Positions 51,157 to 61,035 of a stretch of DNA of 64,000 nucleotides are shown here, in pieces. Both the position numbers and the translations under genes were made by a program. Numbering within the stretch: the stretch's first letter is position 1; every line of letters starts with the position of its first letter. The DNA lies in the NCBI RefSeq assembly GCF_012726265.1, contig NZ_JAASAG010000012.1:242865-306864 (forward strand). Direction: 5' to 3'. The notes under the pieces were generated by a model. It was not told the origin of the DNA. It saw only the letters and a list, made by a program, of their open reading frames with translations, and ran no database searches. This DNA is from Streptomyces sp. HNM0575. GTDB lineage: Bacteria; Actinomycetota; Actinomycetes; Streptomycetales; Streptomycetaceae.

Positions 51157-51186
51157 GCAGGGGGGTTCACTCGTGAACCCCCCTGC
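51157..51186. promoter_or_regulatory. 30-bp palindrome between HATPase and HTH-TPR genes
   Basis: GCAGGGGGGTTCAC and GTGAACCCCCCTGC are exact complements with a 2-bp centre TC. Further GGTTCAC half sites lie at 51143 and a related gttcaca near 51113. The element is in a divergent promoter region, so autoregulation by the HTH protein is likely. Confidence 0.75.
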
Positions 51187-51250
51187 AACCGGATGCGTGA
51201 GCGTGGCACGATGACGACTTAGTGTCATCCCGCCCTGTGGCAGGGGGATC

Positions 51251-52624
51251 ATGAGCAAGGAACCGAATCACCGGCTGGCCACACTCATGGCTGAGGCCGG
51301 CGTCTCGAACAAGGGGCTGGCGAGACGGGTTCAACAGGTCGCACAACGGCGTGGAGCACACGTCGGCACGACGCACGTCTCCGTGGGGCGCTGGCTCGAC
51401 GGCAACGGCATCCAGTCCCAGACCGCCGCGTTTGTCGCGGAAGCTCTGAGCGAGAAGCTACGCAGAAGAGTCACGCCCGGAGACCTCGGCTTTCCCGGTG
51501 CGACCACCTCAACCACCCCCAGCATCGGCACTAGTTACGCCGCTTCGCTGTCCGAGGCGTTGGGCGTCATGGACGGACTCACGCAACTCCGTCCCGACGA
51601 CGAGGCAAGCAACGACATCCTGTTGCCCGAGGGCGAGGTCAACTCGGCTGTGCTGTCGTGGCTCGTCTCCCGCCCGGACGGTCTCACCGCACCGGAGGCC
51701 AACTCCCGGCGCGTGGGCATGCGTGACGTCGCCGCGATGCGGACAGCCGCAGAGATGTTCATGCATCTCGACTTCAAATTCGGCGGAGGACATGGGCACC
51801 GCCCCTTACGGCACTACTTCCGTGAAGACGTGCTCCCTCTGCTCAACGCCGACTACAGCGAAAAGGTCGGGCACGCACTCTTCGGCGCCGCCGCCGAGAT
51901 TTCGCAGCTCCTCGCGTGGACTGCGTACGACACGGGGAACCACGCGCTCGCCGACCGCTATCTCATAGCCACTCTGCGCCTCACTCAGGTTGTCGATGAC
52001 CGCATGATGGGCGCCCGGATTCTCACAAACATGAGCCACCAGGCCAACTACTTGGGCCAGGCACCGCGAGCGGTACGTCTGGCACGGGCATCCGTCGAGG
52101 GTGGGAAAGGCCGGTCGACGCCCCGCGCCATGGCCCTGTTCTCGGCCCACGAGGCACGTGCGTTGTCCACAGCAGGGGATACCAAGGGCGCCTCGCACGC
52201 CATGAACGAGGCGGAGCGCTTCTTCGAGCGCGCGGACGCAGCCGACGATCCTGACTGGCTCTCGTACATGGACGAGGCCGAACTCGTCGGGGAGTTCTGC
52301 CACTGCTTCCGGGATCTCAAGCAAGGGCGCGAAGCCATCCGCTTCGCCGAACGAGCCGTCGGGCTCACCGATCCCAAGTACGCCCGCACACTCGGCTTCT
52401 GCCGCATGGTTCTCGCACAGAGTCAGCTCCTGAACGGCGAACTCGAAGCGGCTGTCACCACTGCCGGCCTCGCGGTCGATGGCGGAGACGCGCTTCAGTC
52501 CTCACGCTTCCAGCGCTACGTCACCGACTTCCAGCAAGAGGTATCGGCCCACGTCGCGAACCCGGCTGTACGGGAGTTCAACGACAAGGTGCACGAGGCC
52601 ATGGCCAAGTTGGACGACGAGTAG
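51251..52624 (+). CDS. HTH and TPR-like regulator (NsdA/BldD-neighbour type)
   Basis: This 457-residue protein has an N-terminal helix-turn-helix (LATLMAEAGVSNKGLARRVQQVAQRRG..HVSVGRWLDGN) and a C-terminal helical TPR-like region (AHEARALSTAGDTKGASHAMNEAERFF, AERAVGLTDPKYARTLGFCRMVLAQSQLLNGELEAAVTTAGLAV). Proteins of this form are global or local regulators in Streptomyces. The ATG at 51251 follows aggggg. It lies divergent to the HATPase gene. Confidence 0.85.
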   Translation: MSKEPNHRLATLMAEAGVSNKGLARRVQQVAQRRGAHVGTTHVSVGRWLDGNGIQSQTAAFVAEALSEKLRRRVTPGDLGFPGATTSTTPSIGTSYAASLSEALGVMDGLTQLRPDDEASNDILLPEGEVNSAVLSWLVSRPDGLTAPEANSRRVGMRDVAAMRTAAEMFMHLDFKFGGGHGHRPLRHYFREDVLPLLNADYSEKVGHALFGAAAEISQLLAWTAYDTGNHALADRYLIATLRLTQVVDDRMMGARILTNMSHQANYLGQAPRAVRLARASVEGGKGRSTPRAMALFSAHEARALSTAGDTKGASHAMNEAERFFERADAADDPDWLSYMDEAELVGEFCHCFRDLKQGREAIRFAERAVGLTDPKYARTLGFCRMVLAQSQLLNGELEAAVTTAGLAVDGGDALQSSRFQRYVTDFQQEVSAHVANPAVREFNDKVHEAMAKLDDE

Positions 52625-52631
52625 ACGCCCG

Positions 52632-53552
52632 TCATCCCGGCTGCCAGCGACGAGGGATCTTCTCATCTCTCAGTGTTGCGATGCGATGCGCATATTCGTC
52701 GGCGACGGCCTGGCTTTCTCCGACGTTCTGCATGAGCCAGGTCGTCATTTGGAACTCTTGAATGCCGCGTAGCGTCGGGTAGCCGTGCCAGTCGCGGAGG
52801 TCGCGACCGTAGGCGCCGACGAAGTCTGCGTATTGCTCAGGGGTCTGCCAGCCCAGGCTGTGATGCTCGGTCGCTGTGACCATCAGGTCCCATTCGGGGT
52901 GGTCGTAGCTGAAGCCTTCGAAGTCGATGAGCAGCACGTTCCCGCTCCGGTCCACCATGAGGTTCTGCACGTGAGCGTCCCCGTGCACAGGCCCCTTAGG
53001 GGACTCGAACCGCAACTCTGCCAACTGTGCCCGAAGTTGCCGTCCTCGCATCCGAAGGAACTCGCGATCGTCTTCGGGGATGCCAGTGGTCTTCTCGATG
53101 CGTAGGTCGGTCCGGCCGAAGACGGTGAAGGGCGGAAGCTCCAATCCTTCGGGCAGGGGCAGCGCATGCAGGTCTCGGAGGACGCCGCCCAACTCGCCGT
53201 AGGTTGCCTTGCGGTCACCTTCTTCGATCAAGTGCCAGAAGGTGACCGGGCATCCAGCGACGACGACCGGCTGTTCCACGTCTTCCAGCACTCGCGCAGC
53301 GGGGAACCGCTCGCGCGTTAGCCAACGGGACACGGCTACTTCGGTCCTTACCGACGGCAGATATTCCGCGGAGCGGGCGACACGAACGATGACCGGGTGT
53401 GAAGAGAGCCGAAAAAGCGCGTTCTCGCCGAACCGGATCAACTCGGCCCCCACGCCGTCGAGTCCGGCCTCTCGGCATGCGGCCGTGACCACCCCGGCGG
53501 CTCCAGACGAAGTGAACCCCGCTTCCGAACCGCTCGCGTCGTCAGACGCCAT
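52632..53552 (-). CDS. APH-family phosphotransferase
   Basis: This 306-residue kinase-like protein has GPVHGDAHVQNLMVD (catalytic motif) and LLIDFEGFSYDHPEWDL (metal motif). Its N-terminus contains the nucleotide region FGENALFRL..HPVIVRVARS. The substrate is unknown. It is convergent with the HTH-TPR gene (stop codons 7 bp apart), and GGGGAGAG precedes ATG 53552. Confidence 0.88.
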   Translation of the reverse strand: MASDDASGSEAGFTSSGAAGVVTAACREAGLDGVGAELIRFGENALFRLSSHPVIVRVARSAEYLPSVRTEVAVSRWLTRERFPAARVLEDVEQPVVVAGCPVTFWHLIEEGDRKATYGELGGVLRDLHALPLPEGLELPPFTVFGRTDLRIEKTTGIPEDDREFLRMRGRQLRAQLAELRFESPKGPVHGDAHVQNLMVDRSGNVLLIDFEGFSYDHPEWDLMVTATEHHSLGWQTPEQYADFVGAYGRDLRDWHGYPTLRGIQEFQMTTWLMQNVGESQAVADEYAHRIATLRDEKIPRRWQPG

Positions 53553-53757
53553 GGGTCGCTCTCCCCTCAGTGGCGATCACTGCCACGCACGCCGAGCACA
53601 AGGACGGTGCGCGACGCACATCTAGCAGACAGTACCGATCACGATCCGACACCAGCAGTACCCCCTAGGGACTCTCAGCCAGCGGCAAGGCCACGTCGCC
53701 CCAGATCACGGGCCACGGGCCATGCCGCCAACGTCGGACAGGCAAGGAGAGGGACCT

Positions 53758-54144
53758 ATGGAGCCGATTTCGCTAGCCGTAGTTGTGGACATGAGGCAGG
53801 TGCTGTTGGTCCGGCGCTGCCAGACTGAGGGAACGCTTCAGTGGGCGTTCCCCGGCGGTGTCATCGAGGACGGCGAGACCGCAGACCGCGCCGCGGTCCG
53901 CGAGACGAGGGAGGAAACGGGGCTCGTGGTCCGGGCAGTCCACACTCTCGGCGCGCGTGTACATCCGCTGACCCATCGCCAGGTCACTTATGTGGCCTGC
54001 GCGACAGTAGAAGGCCGTGCGCACGTAGCGGCTCCCAGGGAGATCTCCGATGTGGCTTGGGTCGGCCTGCCGGAAATCCCTCGCTACGTCCCGCGGGGGC
54101 TTTGGCAGCCCGTGCAAGCACATCTAGCGCAAGTGCTCGCCTGA
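53758..54144 (+). CDS. NUDIX hydrolase
   Basis: This 128-residue protein has a complete NUDIX box GGVIEDGETADRAAVRETREETGL with the preceding LQWAFPG. A Pro/Trp region follows (VAWVGLPEIPRYVP). The purine-rich aaggagaggg precedes the ATG. The substrate is unknown. It is convergent with thiC across a strong terminator. Confidence 0.92.
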   Translation: MEPISLAVVVDMRQVLLVRRCQTEGTLQWAFPGGVIEDGETADRAAVRETREETGLVVRAVHTLGARVHPLTHRQVTYVACATVEGRAHVAAPREISDVAWVGLPEIPRYVPRGLWQPVQAHLAQVLA

Positions 54145-54204
54145 CTCCCGCCATCACCATCGAAATCGGCGCCGATGCGTGCGGAAGCTGCTTGCGGAAA
54201 AGTG

Positions 54205-54236
54205 AGGGGTGGCCTCCGTGGCGGGAGGCCACCCCT
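54205..54236. terminator. Bidirectional terminator between NUDIX and thiC
   Basis: AGGGGTGGCCTCC, loop gtggcg, GGAGGCCACCCCT: a perfect 13-bp stem between two convergent genes. Confidence 0.85.
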
Positions 54237-54253
54237 GTCGGGGACTGTCGCGG

Positions 54254-56065
<1,812 letters not shown>

Positions 56066-56071
56066 CGGACC

Positions 56072-56195
56072 AACTCCCTACGCCGGCATTACCCGGTAAC
56101 AGGTTCGGCGGTCGACGCAGCCTTCTCCGCCTGCCGTTCGGCCGTGCGGCCGGACGTACGGAGGTCAGCGCCCTCTCAGCCCCGTGCTCGGAGCT
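56072..56195 (-). promoter_or_regulatory. TPP (THI-box) riboswitch
   Basis: On the minus strand the THI-box blocks GGGGCTGAGAGGG and CCGAACCTG...GGGTAATGCCGGCGTAGGGA are plain. The P1 stem pairs AGCTCC with GGGAGTT. The GGGAG strand of P1 is also the thiC Shine-Dalgarno, 8 nt before the ATG, so TPP binding should block ribosome entry directly. No terminator stem follows. Confidence 0.93.
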
Positions 56196-56286
56196 CCCGC
56201 GATGTGCAAAGGTCCCACCACGCTAGTGCTATGACGCCGGTGATGAACAGAGCGCCCTCGGGCCCGGGCTTTGCGATGATCGGGGT

Positions 56287-58047
56287 GTGACTCCAGATCC
56301 CCGGTACCGCCCGTACGGGCAAGCACAAGGACCCTCCGAACCCGCCCCGGTTCCGGTGCCGGGACAGCAGCGCGAGGCGTACGGCCCCAACGACGGCCGT
56401 ACGCAGGGCGCGCACGGACAGCCACCGGCACACCCGCACGGGCAGGCGCCCGGCTCGCACGGCGCCCCTGGCTCCGGCGGGCAGGGACCGCCGGGCCACG
56501 GCTCACCCGGCCACGGCCACGGTCACGGTCACGGCCAGAGTCCGGGCCACGCACACGGCCAAAGCCACGGCCACGGCCACGGGCACAGTCACAGCCACGG
56601 TCCGCCCGCGCCCGTGTCCCGGCATCTGCGCAAGGTCATCGCCGTGGTGCTGATCCCGTTCGCCGTCGCCGTACTCGGCGGGCTCGTGCTGCTGTGGCCG
56701 GGCGGCGTACCGCAGAAGGGCGGGCCCAGCGGGGTCGGCTTCGACCGGCCCACGGTCCCGGCACGCGTGACGGCGGTGAAGGTCGTCGACTGCAAGGACG
56801 CCAACGCGCAGACTCCCGCGCCCGAGCCCGGTCAGTCCGGAGGCGGGGGCGGGGGCGCCGCGGGCGGAGCCGGCGGGCAGGGCGGCGCGGCCAAGCCGGG
56901 CGCCTCGTGCAAGAAGGCCACCATCGAGGTCGCCGCGGGCAAGGACAAGGGCACCACCTTCACCGAGATCGTCAGGCCGGACGCCACCCGCACCTACTCC
57001 GCGGGGCAGGACGTGGTCGCCGCGTACGCCGCGAATGCGCCGAAGGAGCTGCGCTACAGCGTCATCGACGTCGACCGCAAGCTGCCGATGGTGCTGCTCG
57101 CGGGCATCTTCGCGCTCTTCGTGGTCCTGGTCGGGAGAATGCGCGGCGTGCTCGCGCTGATCGGACTCGCGGTGAGTTTCGCGGTGCTGAGCCTGTTCAT
57201 CCTGCCCGCGATACTCCAGGGCTCGAATCCGCTTGTGGTGGCGGTCGTCGGGGGCAGCGCGATCATGCTCGCGAGTCTGTACATGTGCCACGGCCTGTCC
57301 GCCCGCACGTCCGTGGCGGTGCTGGGCACGCTGATCTCGCTGCTGCTGATCGGCGTGCTCGGCTCGGTGTTCATCGACTGGGCGCATCTGACGGGCAACA
57401 CCGACGACCAGACGGGCCTGGTGCACGGCCTCTTCCCCGGAATCGGCATCCAGGGCCTGCTGCTGGCCGGCGTGCTGATCGGTTCGCTCGGCGTGCTCGA
57501 CGACGTCACGGTCACCCAGACCTCGGCGGTGTGGGAGCTCAAGGAGGCCGATCCGGGCGCCGGTTGGCGGAAGCTGTACGGCTCCGCGATGCGCATCGGC
57601 CGCGACCACATCGCCTCGGTGGTCAACACCCTGGTGCTGGCGTACGCGGGTGCCGCGCTGCCGCTGATGCTGCTGTTCTCCATCGCGCGCAGCGGCGTGA
57701 CGACCGTGGCCACGAGCGAGGTCGTGGCGGAGGAGATCGTGCGTACGCTCGTCGGCTCGATAGGGCTGGTCGCCTCGGTGCCGGTGACGACCCTGCTGGC
57801 CGCCCTGGTCGTCGCGTCGGACCGCAGCCGGTCCGCGCCGGTACCGGCGTCACGCCGGACCGGTCAGCGGGGTCAGGACTCCGGCCCGCACACCGCGGGT
57901 GCGCCGGGAGCCCCGGCGGCGACGGGCGCTCCCGTACGGGCGGACGGCCTGCCGCACACGGATGTGTCCGCACGCGCGGGCGCCCCCGCACGCACGGACA
58001 CCGAAGTCACCACTCGTCGTGGCGGGAAGAGGAGGAAGCCGAAGTGA
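56287..58047 (+). CDS. YibE/F-family membrane protein with His-rich N-terminus
   Basis: This 586-residue protein has a cytoplasmic or external N-tail of about 110 residues rich in His-Gly (HGHGHGHGQSPGHAHGQSHG), one membrane span, an extracytoplasmic domain, then the YibE/F core with about seven spans (VIDVDRKLPMVLLAGIFALFVVLVGRMRGVLALIGL, and GVLDDVTVTQTSAVWELKEADP). YibE/F function is unknown; the His tail suggests metal binding. The start is GTG at 56287. It is divergent from thiC. Its 3' end overlaps the DUF5326 gene by 41 bp. Confidence 0.9.
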   Translation: MTPDPRYRPYGQAQGPSEPAPVPVPGQQREAYGPNDGRTQGAHGQPPAHPHGQAPGSHGAPGSGGQGPPGHGSPGHGHGHGHGQSPGHAHGQSHGHGHGHSHSHGPPAPVSRHLRKVIAVVLIPFAVAVLGGLVLLWPGGVPQKGGPSGVGFDRPTVPARVTAVKVVDCKDANAQTPAPEPGQSGGGGGGAAGGAGGQGGAAKPGASCKKATIEVAAGKDKGTTFTEIVRPDATRTYSAGQDVVAAYAANAPKELRYSVIDVDRKLPMVLLAGIFALFVVLVGRMRGVLALIGLAVSFAVLSLFILPAILQGSNPLVVAVVGGSAIMLASLYMCHGLSARTSVAVLGTLISLLLIGVLGSVFIDWAHLTGNTDDQTGLVHGLFPGIGIQGLLLAGVLIGSLGVLDDVTVTQTSAVWELKEADPGAGWRKLYGSAMRIGRDHIASVVNTLVLAYAGAALPLMLLFSIARSGVTTVATSEVVAEEIVRTLVGSIGLVASVPVTTLLAALVVASDRSRSAPVPASRRTGQRGQDSGPHTAGAPGAPAATGAPVRADGLPHTDVSARAGAPARTDTEVTTRRGGKRRKPK

Positions 58048-58231
58048 AGTGACGCACCACATAGATGAGGCCGCCGACGAGTGCCGCGAAGATCAGCACC
58101 TTGAAGAGCAGGCCGATCAGGAAGCCGACGACGCTGGCGATCAGACCGCCGAAGACGACCACGGCGATCACCGGGATCGCCACCCACTTCACCCACCACG
58201 GCAGGCCTCTCAAGATCCCCTTGGCGTCCAT
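58007..58231 (-). CDS. DUF5326 small membrane protein
   Basis: This 74-residue protein has two membrane spans (WVKWVAIPVIAVVVFGGLIASVV and LFKVLIFAALVGGLIYVV) and a Ser-rich C-terminus. It matches DUF5326 of Streptomyces. The stop lies inside the convergent YibE/F gene. Function is unknown. Confidence 0.85.
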   Translation of the reverse strand: MDAKGILRGLPWWVKWVAIPVIAVVVFGGLIASVVGFLIGLLFKVLIFAALVGGLIYVVRHFTSASSSSRHDEW

Positions 58232-58430
58232 TTCTCTGGCTCCTGTCGGCCGGGCCGGTCCCGCTCGTCGCGTACCGGTCGATACGGGCTCTTCGGCGGC
58301 GCACCGTCGCCCCGCCTCTCACCCCCGATGCTAGAGCGCCCGGGACGGCGCCGGGAGTGCCCCGGACCCCGGCCCTCCCCTGAACCGTCCCCCACGCGAA
58401 CCCTGACACGAGGGGTCTCCCCGGGCCCGC

Positions 58431-58748
58431 TCAGCTCTCGGGCGGCGCGAAGACGACCATGACCCGCAGGTCCTCGGCGATGTGATGGAACTTGTGGGGT
58501 GCGCCCGCCGGTACGTAGACGACGCTGCCGCGTGCGATCGCGGTCGTCTCGTCGCCCACGGTGATCGCACCGCGGCCGCTCACGACGAAGTAGATCTCGT
58601 CCTGTTTGTGCGGTTTCTGCGGATCCGTCTGGCCGCGGTCGAGGGCGTAGAGCCCGGCGGACATGTGGCGCTCCCGCAGGAACTGGAGGTACGCGCCCTC
58701 GTGCGCGGCCCGTTGAGCCTCCAGCTCCTCCAGCCGGAACTCCTTCAT
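58431..58748 (-). CDS. Cupin-fold protein
   Basis: This 105-residue cupin has motif 1 KPHKQDEIYFVVSGRG and motif 2 VVYVPAGAPHKFHHI. Metal ligands (His, Glu, His) are present. The substrate is unknown. The ATG at 58748 is chosen because the downstream sequence is family-like; upstream in-frame starts add 37 unlike residues. It is divergent from the holin-like gene. Confidence 0.88.
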   Translation of the reverse strand: MKEFRLEELEAQRAAHEGAYLQFLRERHMSAGLYALDRGQTDPQKPHKQDEIYFVVSGRGAITVGDETTAIARGSVVYVPAGAPHKFHHIAEDLRVMVVFAPPES

Positions 58749-58862
58749 CTGTCCGCCCCACCCCTTGTCGTTGCCGTACCGCCGCACCCGGCGGGCCCGT
58801 TGCCCTGCCGGCTTCAACAGGCCCCGTGTGACCTGCCCGCCGGGCTCTGCCACGATCACCCT

Positions 58863-59240
58863 ATGACCAATTTCCTCATCAAGACGCTGGCGAATGCGGC
58901 GGCCCTCGCGGTCGCCACCTGGCTGGTGTCCGGCATCGAACTCACCGGCGCGGACACCGGATCGAAGACGGTGACGCTGGTCGTCGTGGCGCTGATCTTC
59001 GGAGTGGTGAACTTCGTGGTCAAGCCGCTGCTGAAGTTCATCTCGCTGCCGCTGCTGATCCTGACCCTCGGGCTGTTCACACTGGTGATCAACGCCCTGA
59101 TGCTGATGCTCACCTCATGGGTGGCGGACAAGCTCGACGTCAGCTTCCATGTGGACGGCTTCGGTTCGGCGTTCCTCGGTGGCCTGATCATCTCGATCGT
59201 GGCGTGGGCGCTGCACATGGTCCTCCCCGACCGGGACTGA
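58863..59240 (+). CDS. Phage-holin-family (4 TMS) membrane protein
   Basis: This 125-residue protein has four membrane spans (FLIKTLANAAALAVATWLVSGI, TVTLVVVALIFGVVNFVVKPLL, ISLPLLILTLGLFTLVINALMLML, AFLGGLIISIVAWALHMVL). The family is named for holins but is usually a plain chromosomal protein in actinobacteria. Start ATG at 58863, with only a weak Shine-Dalgarno. Confidence 0.88.
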   Translation: MTNFLIKTLANAAALAVATWLVSGIELTGADTGSKTVTLVVVALIFGVVNFVVKPLLKFISLPLLILTLGLFTLVINALMLMLTSWVADKLDVSFHVDGFGSAFLGGLIISIVAWALHMVLPDRD

Positions 59241-59341
59241 CGCGGCCGGCGGATCTGCGGGCACCGGCCGCGGATCGATCGCCTGTCGACCGGCGGGCGG
59301 CCACCGCACGAGTACGGACCGAGCTAGCACACGGAGTGCGC

Positions 59342-59992
59342 ATGGACACCTTCCGCGTCTGTTTCGTATGCACCGGCAACATCTGCCGGTCGCCCATGGC
59401 CGAGGCCGTCTTCCGCTCGCACGTGGAGGAGGCCGGTCTCGAGGACCGGATCGCGGTGAGCAGCGCGGGGACCGGCGGCTGGCACGTCGGCGACCCGGCC
59501 GATCCGCGCACGGCGGAGACGCTGGAGTCCGCGGGGTACGAACTGGTCCATTCGGCAAGGCAGTTCGAGCCGGAGTGGTTCGCCGGGCAGGACCTGGTCG
59601 TCGCGCTCGACGAGGGTCACGAGCGCGAGCTGCGCGCCATGGCCCCCACGCCGCGGGACGCCGCGAAGGTGCGGCTGCTGCGCAGTTACGACCCGACGGC
59701 CTCGGAGCGCGACGGCTTCGGCTTCGACGTGCCTGACCCCTACTACGGCGGCACGCGCGGCTTCGACGACGTGCTGCGGCTGGTGGAAGCGGCCGTTCCG
59801 GGCCTGCTCTCGGAGGTCGCCGCCACCTTGGACGCCGCCACGTTGGATACCGCGGACCCGGACGCCGCGACCCCGGACGCGGCGGACCGGGAGGAAGCGC
59901 ACGGGCAGCGAGCACACCGGCCCCAGGCCCGGCAGCAGTCCCGGCCCCAGTCCCGCCGGGAGGCGGCGCAGCGGAAGGCGGCAGGCCGATGA
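59342..59992 (+). CDS. ptpA: Low-molecular-weight protein tyrosine phosphatase
   Basis: This 216-residue phosphatase has the P-loop VCTGNICRSPMAEAV (CX5R with Ser) and the acid loop DVPDPYYGG. The first 155 residues match the family; the last 60 are a disordered, Asp- then Arg/Gln-rich tail that is longer than usual. The S. coelicolor PtpA in this neighbourhood affects antibiotic production. It overlaps the fructosamine kinase gene by ATGA. Confidence 0.93.
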   Translation: MDTFRVCFVCTGNICRSPMAEAVFRSHVEEAGLEDRIAVSSAGTGGWHVGDPADPRTAETLESAGYELVHSARQFEPEWFAGQDLVVALDEGHERELRAMAPTPRDAAKVRLLRSYDPTASERDGFGFDVPDPYYGGTRGFDDVLRLVEAAVPGLLSEVAATLDAATLDTADPDAATPDAADREEAHGQRAHRPQARQQSRPQSRREAAQRKAAGR

Positions 59993-60885
59993 CCGCGCTC
60001 GCCGACCGCGTGGCCGAGCTGACCGGCGCCGACGAGGCCACCCGCGTCTTCCCCGTCGAGGGCGGGGACGTCTGCGACGCCTGGAGCATCGTGCTGCGCG
60101 GCGGCCGGCACGGGATGTACCGCAAGGTGTTCGCCAAGACCCGTACCCGCCCCCCTTACGGCTTCTTCCCCGCGGAGGCCGCCGGGCTGACCCTCCTCGC
60201 CGTCACCGGGACCGTGGCGGTGCCGGACGTGCTCGCCGTCGAGGACGACCTGCTCGTCCTGGAGTGGCTGGAGCCGGGCGAGCCCACCCGCGACCAGGCC
60301 GACCGCCTCGGGCACGACCTCGCCGCGCTGCACGGCACGAGCGCGCTGTCCTACGGGACACCGGGACGTCCCGCGTTCATCGGGCCGCTGCCGATGCCCT
60401 CACCGCCGACGGAGGTCACCGATCCGGCGGACTGGCCGGGCTTCCACGCCGAGTACCGGCTGCTGCCCTATCTGCAACAGGCCGTCGACCGCGGCGGCAT
60501 CGAGCCCTCCGACGCACGCGACGTCGAGCGGCTCTGCGACCGGATCGACGAGATCGCGGGGCCGCCGCAGCCTCCGGTGCTGATCCACGGCGACCTGTGG
60601 TCCGGCAACGTGCACTGGGCGGGCGGCGACGCCCCCCGCGCCCGGCTCATCGACCCCGCCGCGCAGGGCGGCCACCCGGAGACCGACCTGGCGTTCCTGG
60701 AGCTGTTCGGCTGCCCGCAGCTCTCCCGTATCCTCGCCGCGTACGAGGAGGTACGTCCCATCGAGGGCCGCGCCGAGCGGGTCCCCCTCCATCAGCTCCA
60801 TCATCTGCTGGTGCACGCGGTCCTCTTCGGTTCGGGGTACGGCGCCCAGTGCGGGGCCGCGGCGCGCGCCGCGCTCGCCGGCTGA
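59989..60885 (+). CDS. Fructosamine/ketosamine-3-kinase family protein
   Basis: This 298-residue kinase shows LVLEWLEPGEPTRDQADRLGHDLAALH, then VLIHGDLWSGNVHW (catalytic motif), and LIDPAAQGGHPETDLAFLELFG. The family phosphorylates glycated amines for repair. Start and stop overlap the phosphatase gene by 4 bp (ATGA), so the two are translated together, a link also seen in Streptomyces. Confidence 0.92.
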   Translation: MTALADRVAELTGADEATRVFPVEGGDVCDAWSIVLRGGRHGMYRKVFAKTRTRPPYGFFPAEAAGLTLLAVTGTVAVPDVLAVEDDLLVLEWLEPGEPTRDQADRLGHDLAALHGTSALSYGTPGRPAFIGPLPMPSPPTEVTDPADWPGFHAEYRLLPYLQQAVDRGGIEPSDARDVERLCDRIDEIAGPPQPPVLIHGDLWSGNVHWAGGDAPRARLIDPAAQGGHPETDLAFLELFGCPQLSRILAAYEEVRPIEGRAERVPLHQLHHLLVHAVLFGSGYGAQCGAAARAALAG

Positions 60886-61035
60886 GCCGCCGGGCCGCCG
60901 GGCAGCCGGAGGCCGGGGCACGACGGGCGGTACGGCACCCGCAGGTTTCCCCGGCACCCACGACGGCACCGACGACGGCACCGACGGCGGGGACGGGGAC
61001 GGGCACGAGAGCGCACGCACCGGGAGAGCACCACC

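Noticed and set aside
40188..53757. tRNA or att site for the element, and an integrase
   Set aside because: I looked for a tRNA 3' end, direct repeats and a tyrosine recombinase and saw none, so boundaries of the element cannot be given.
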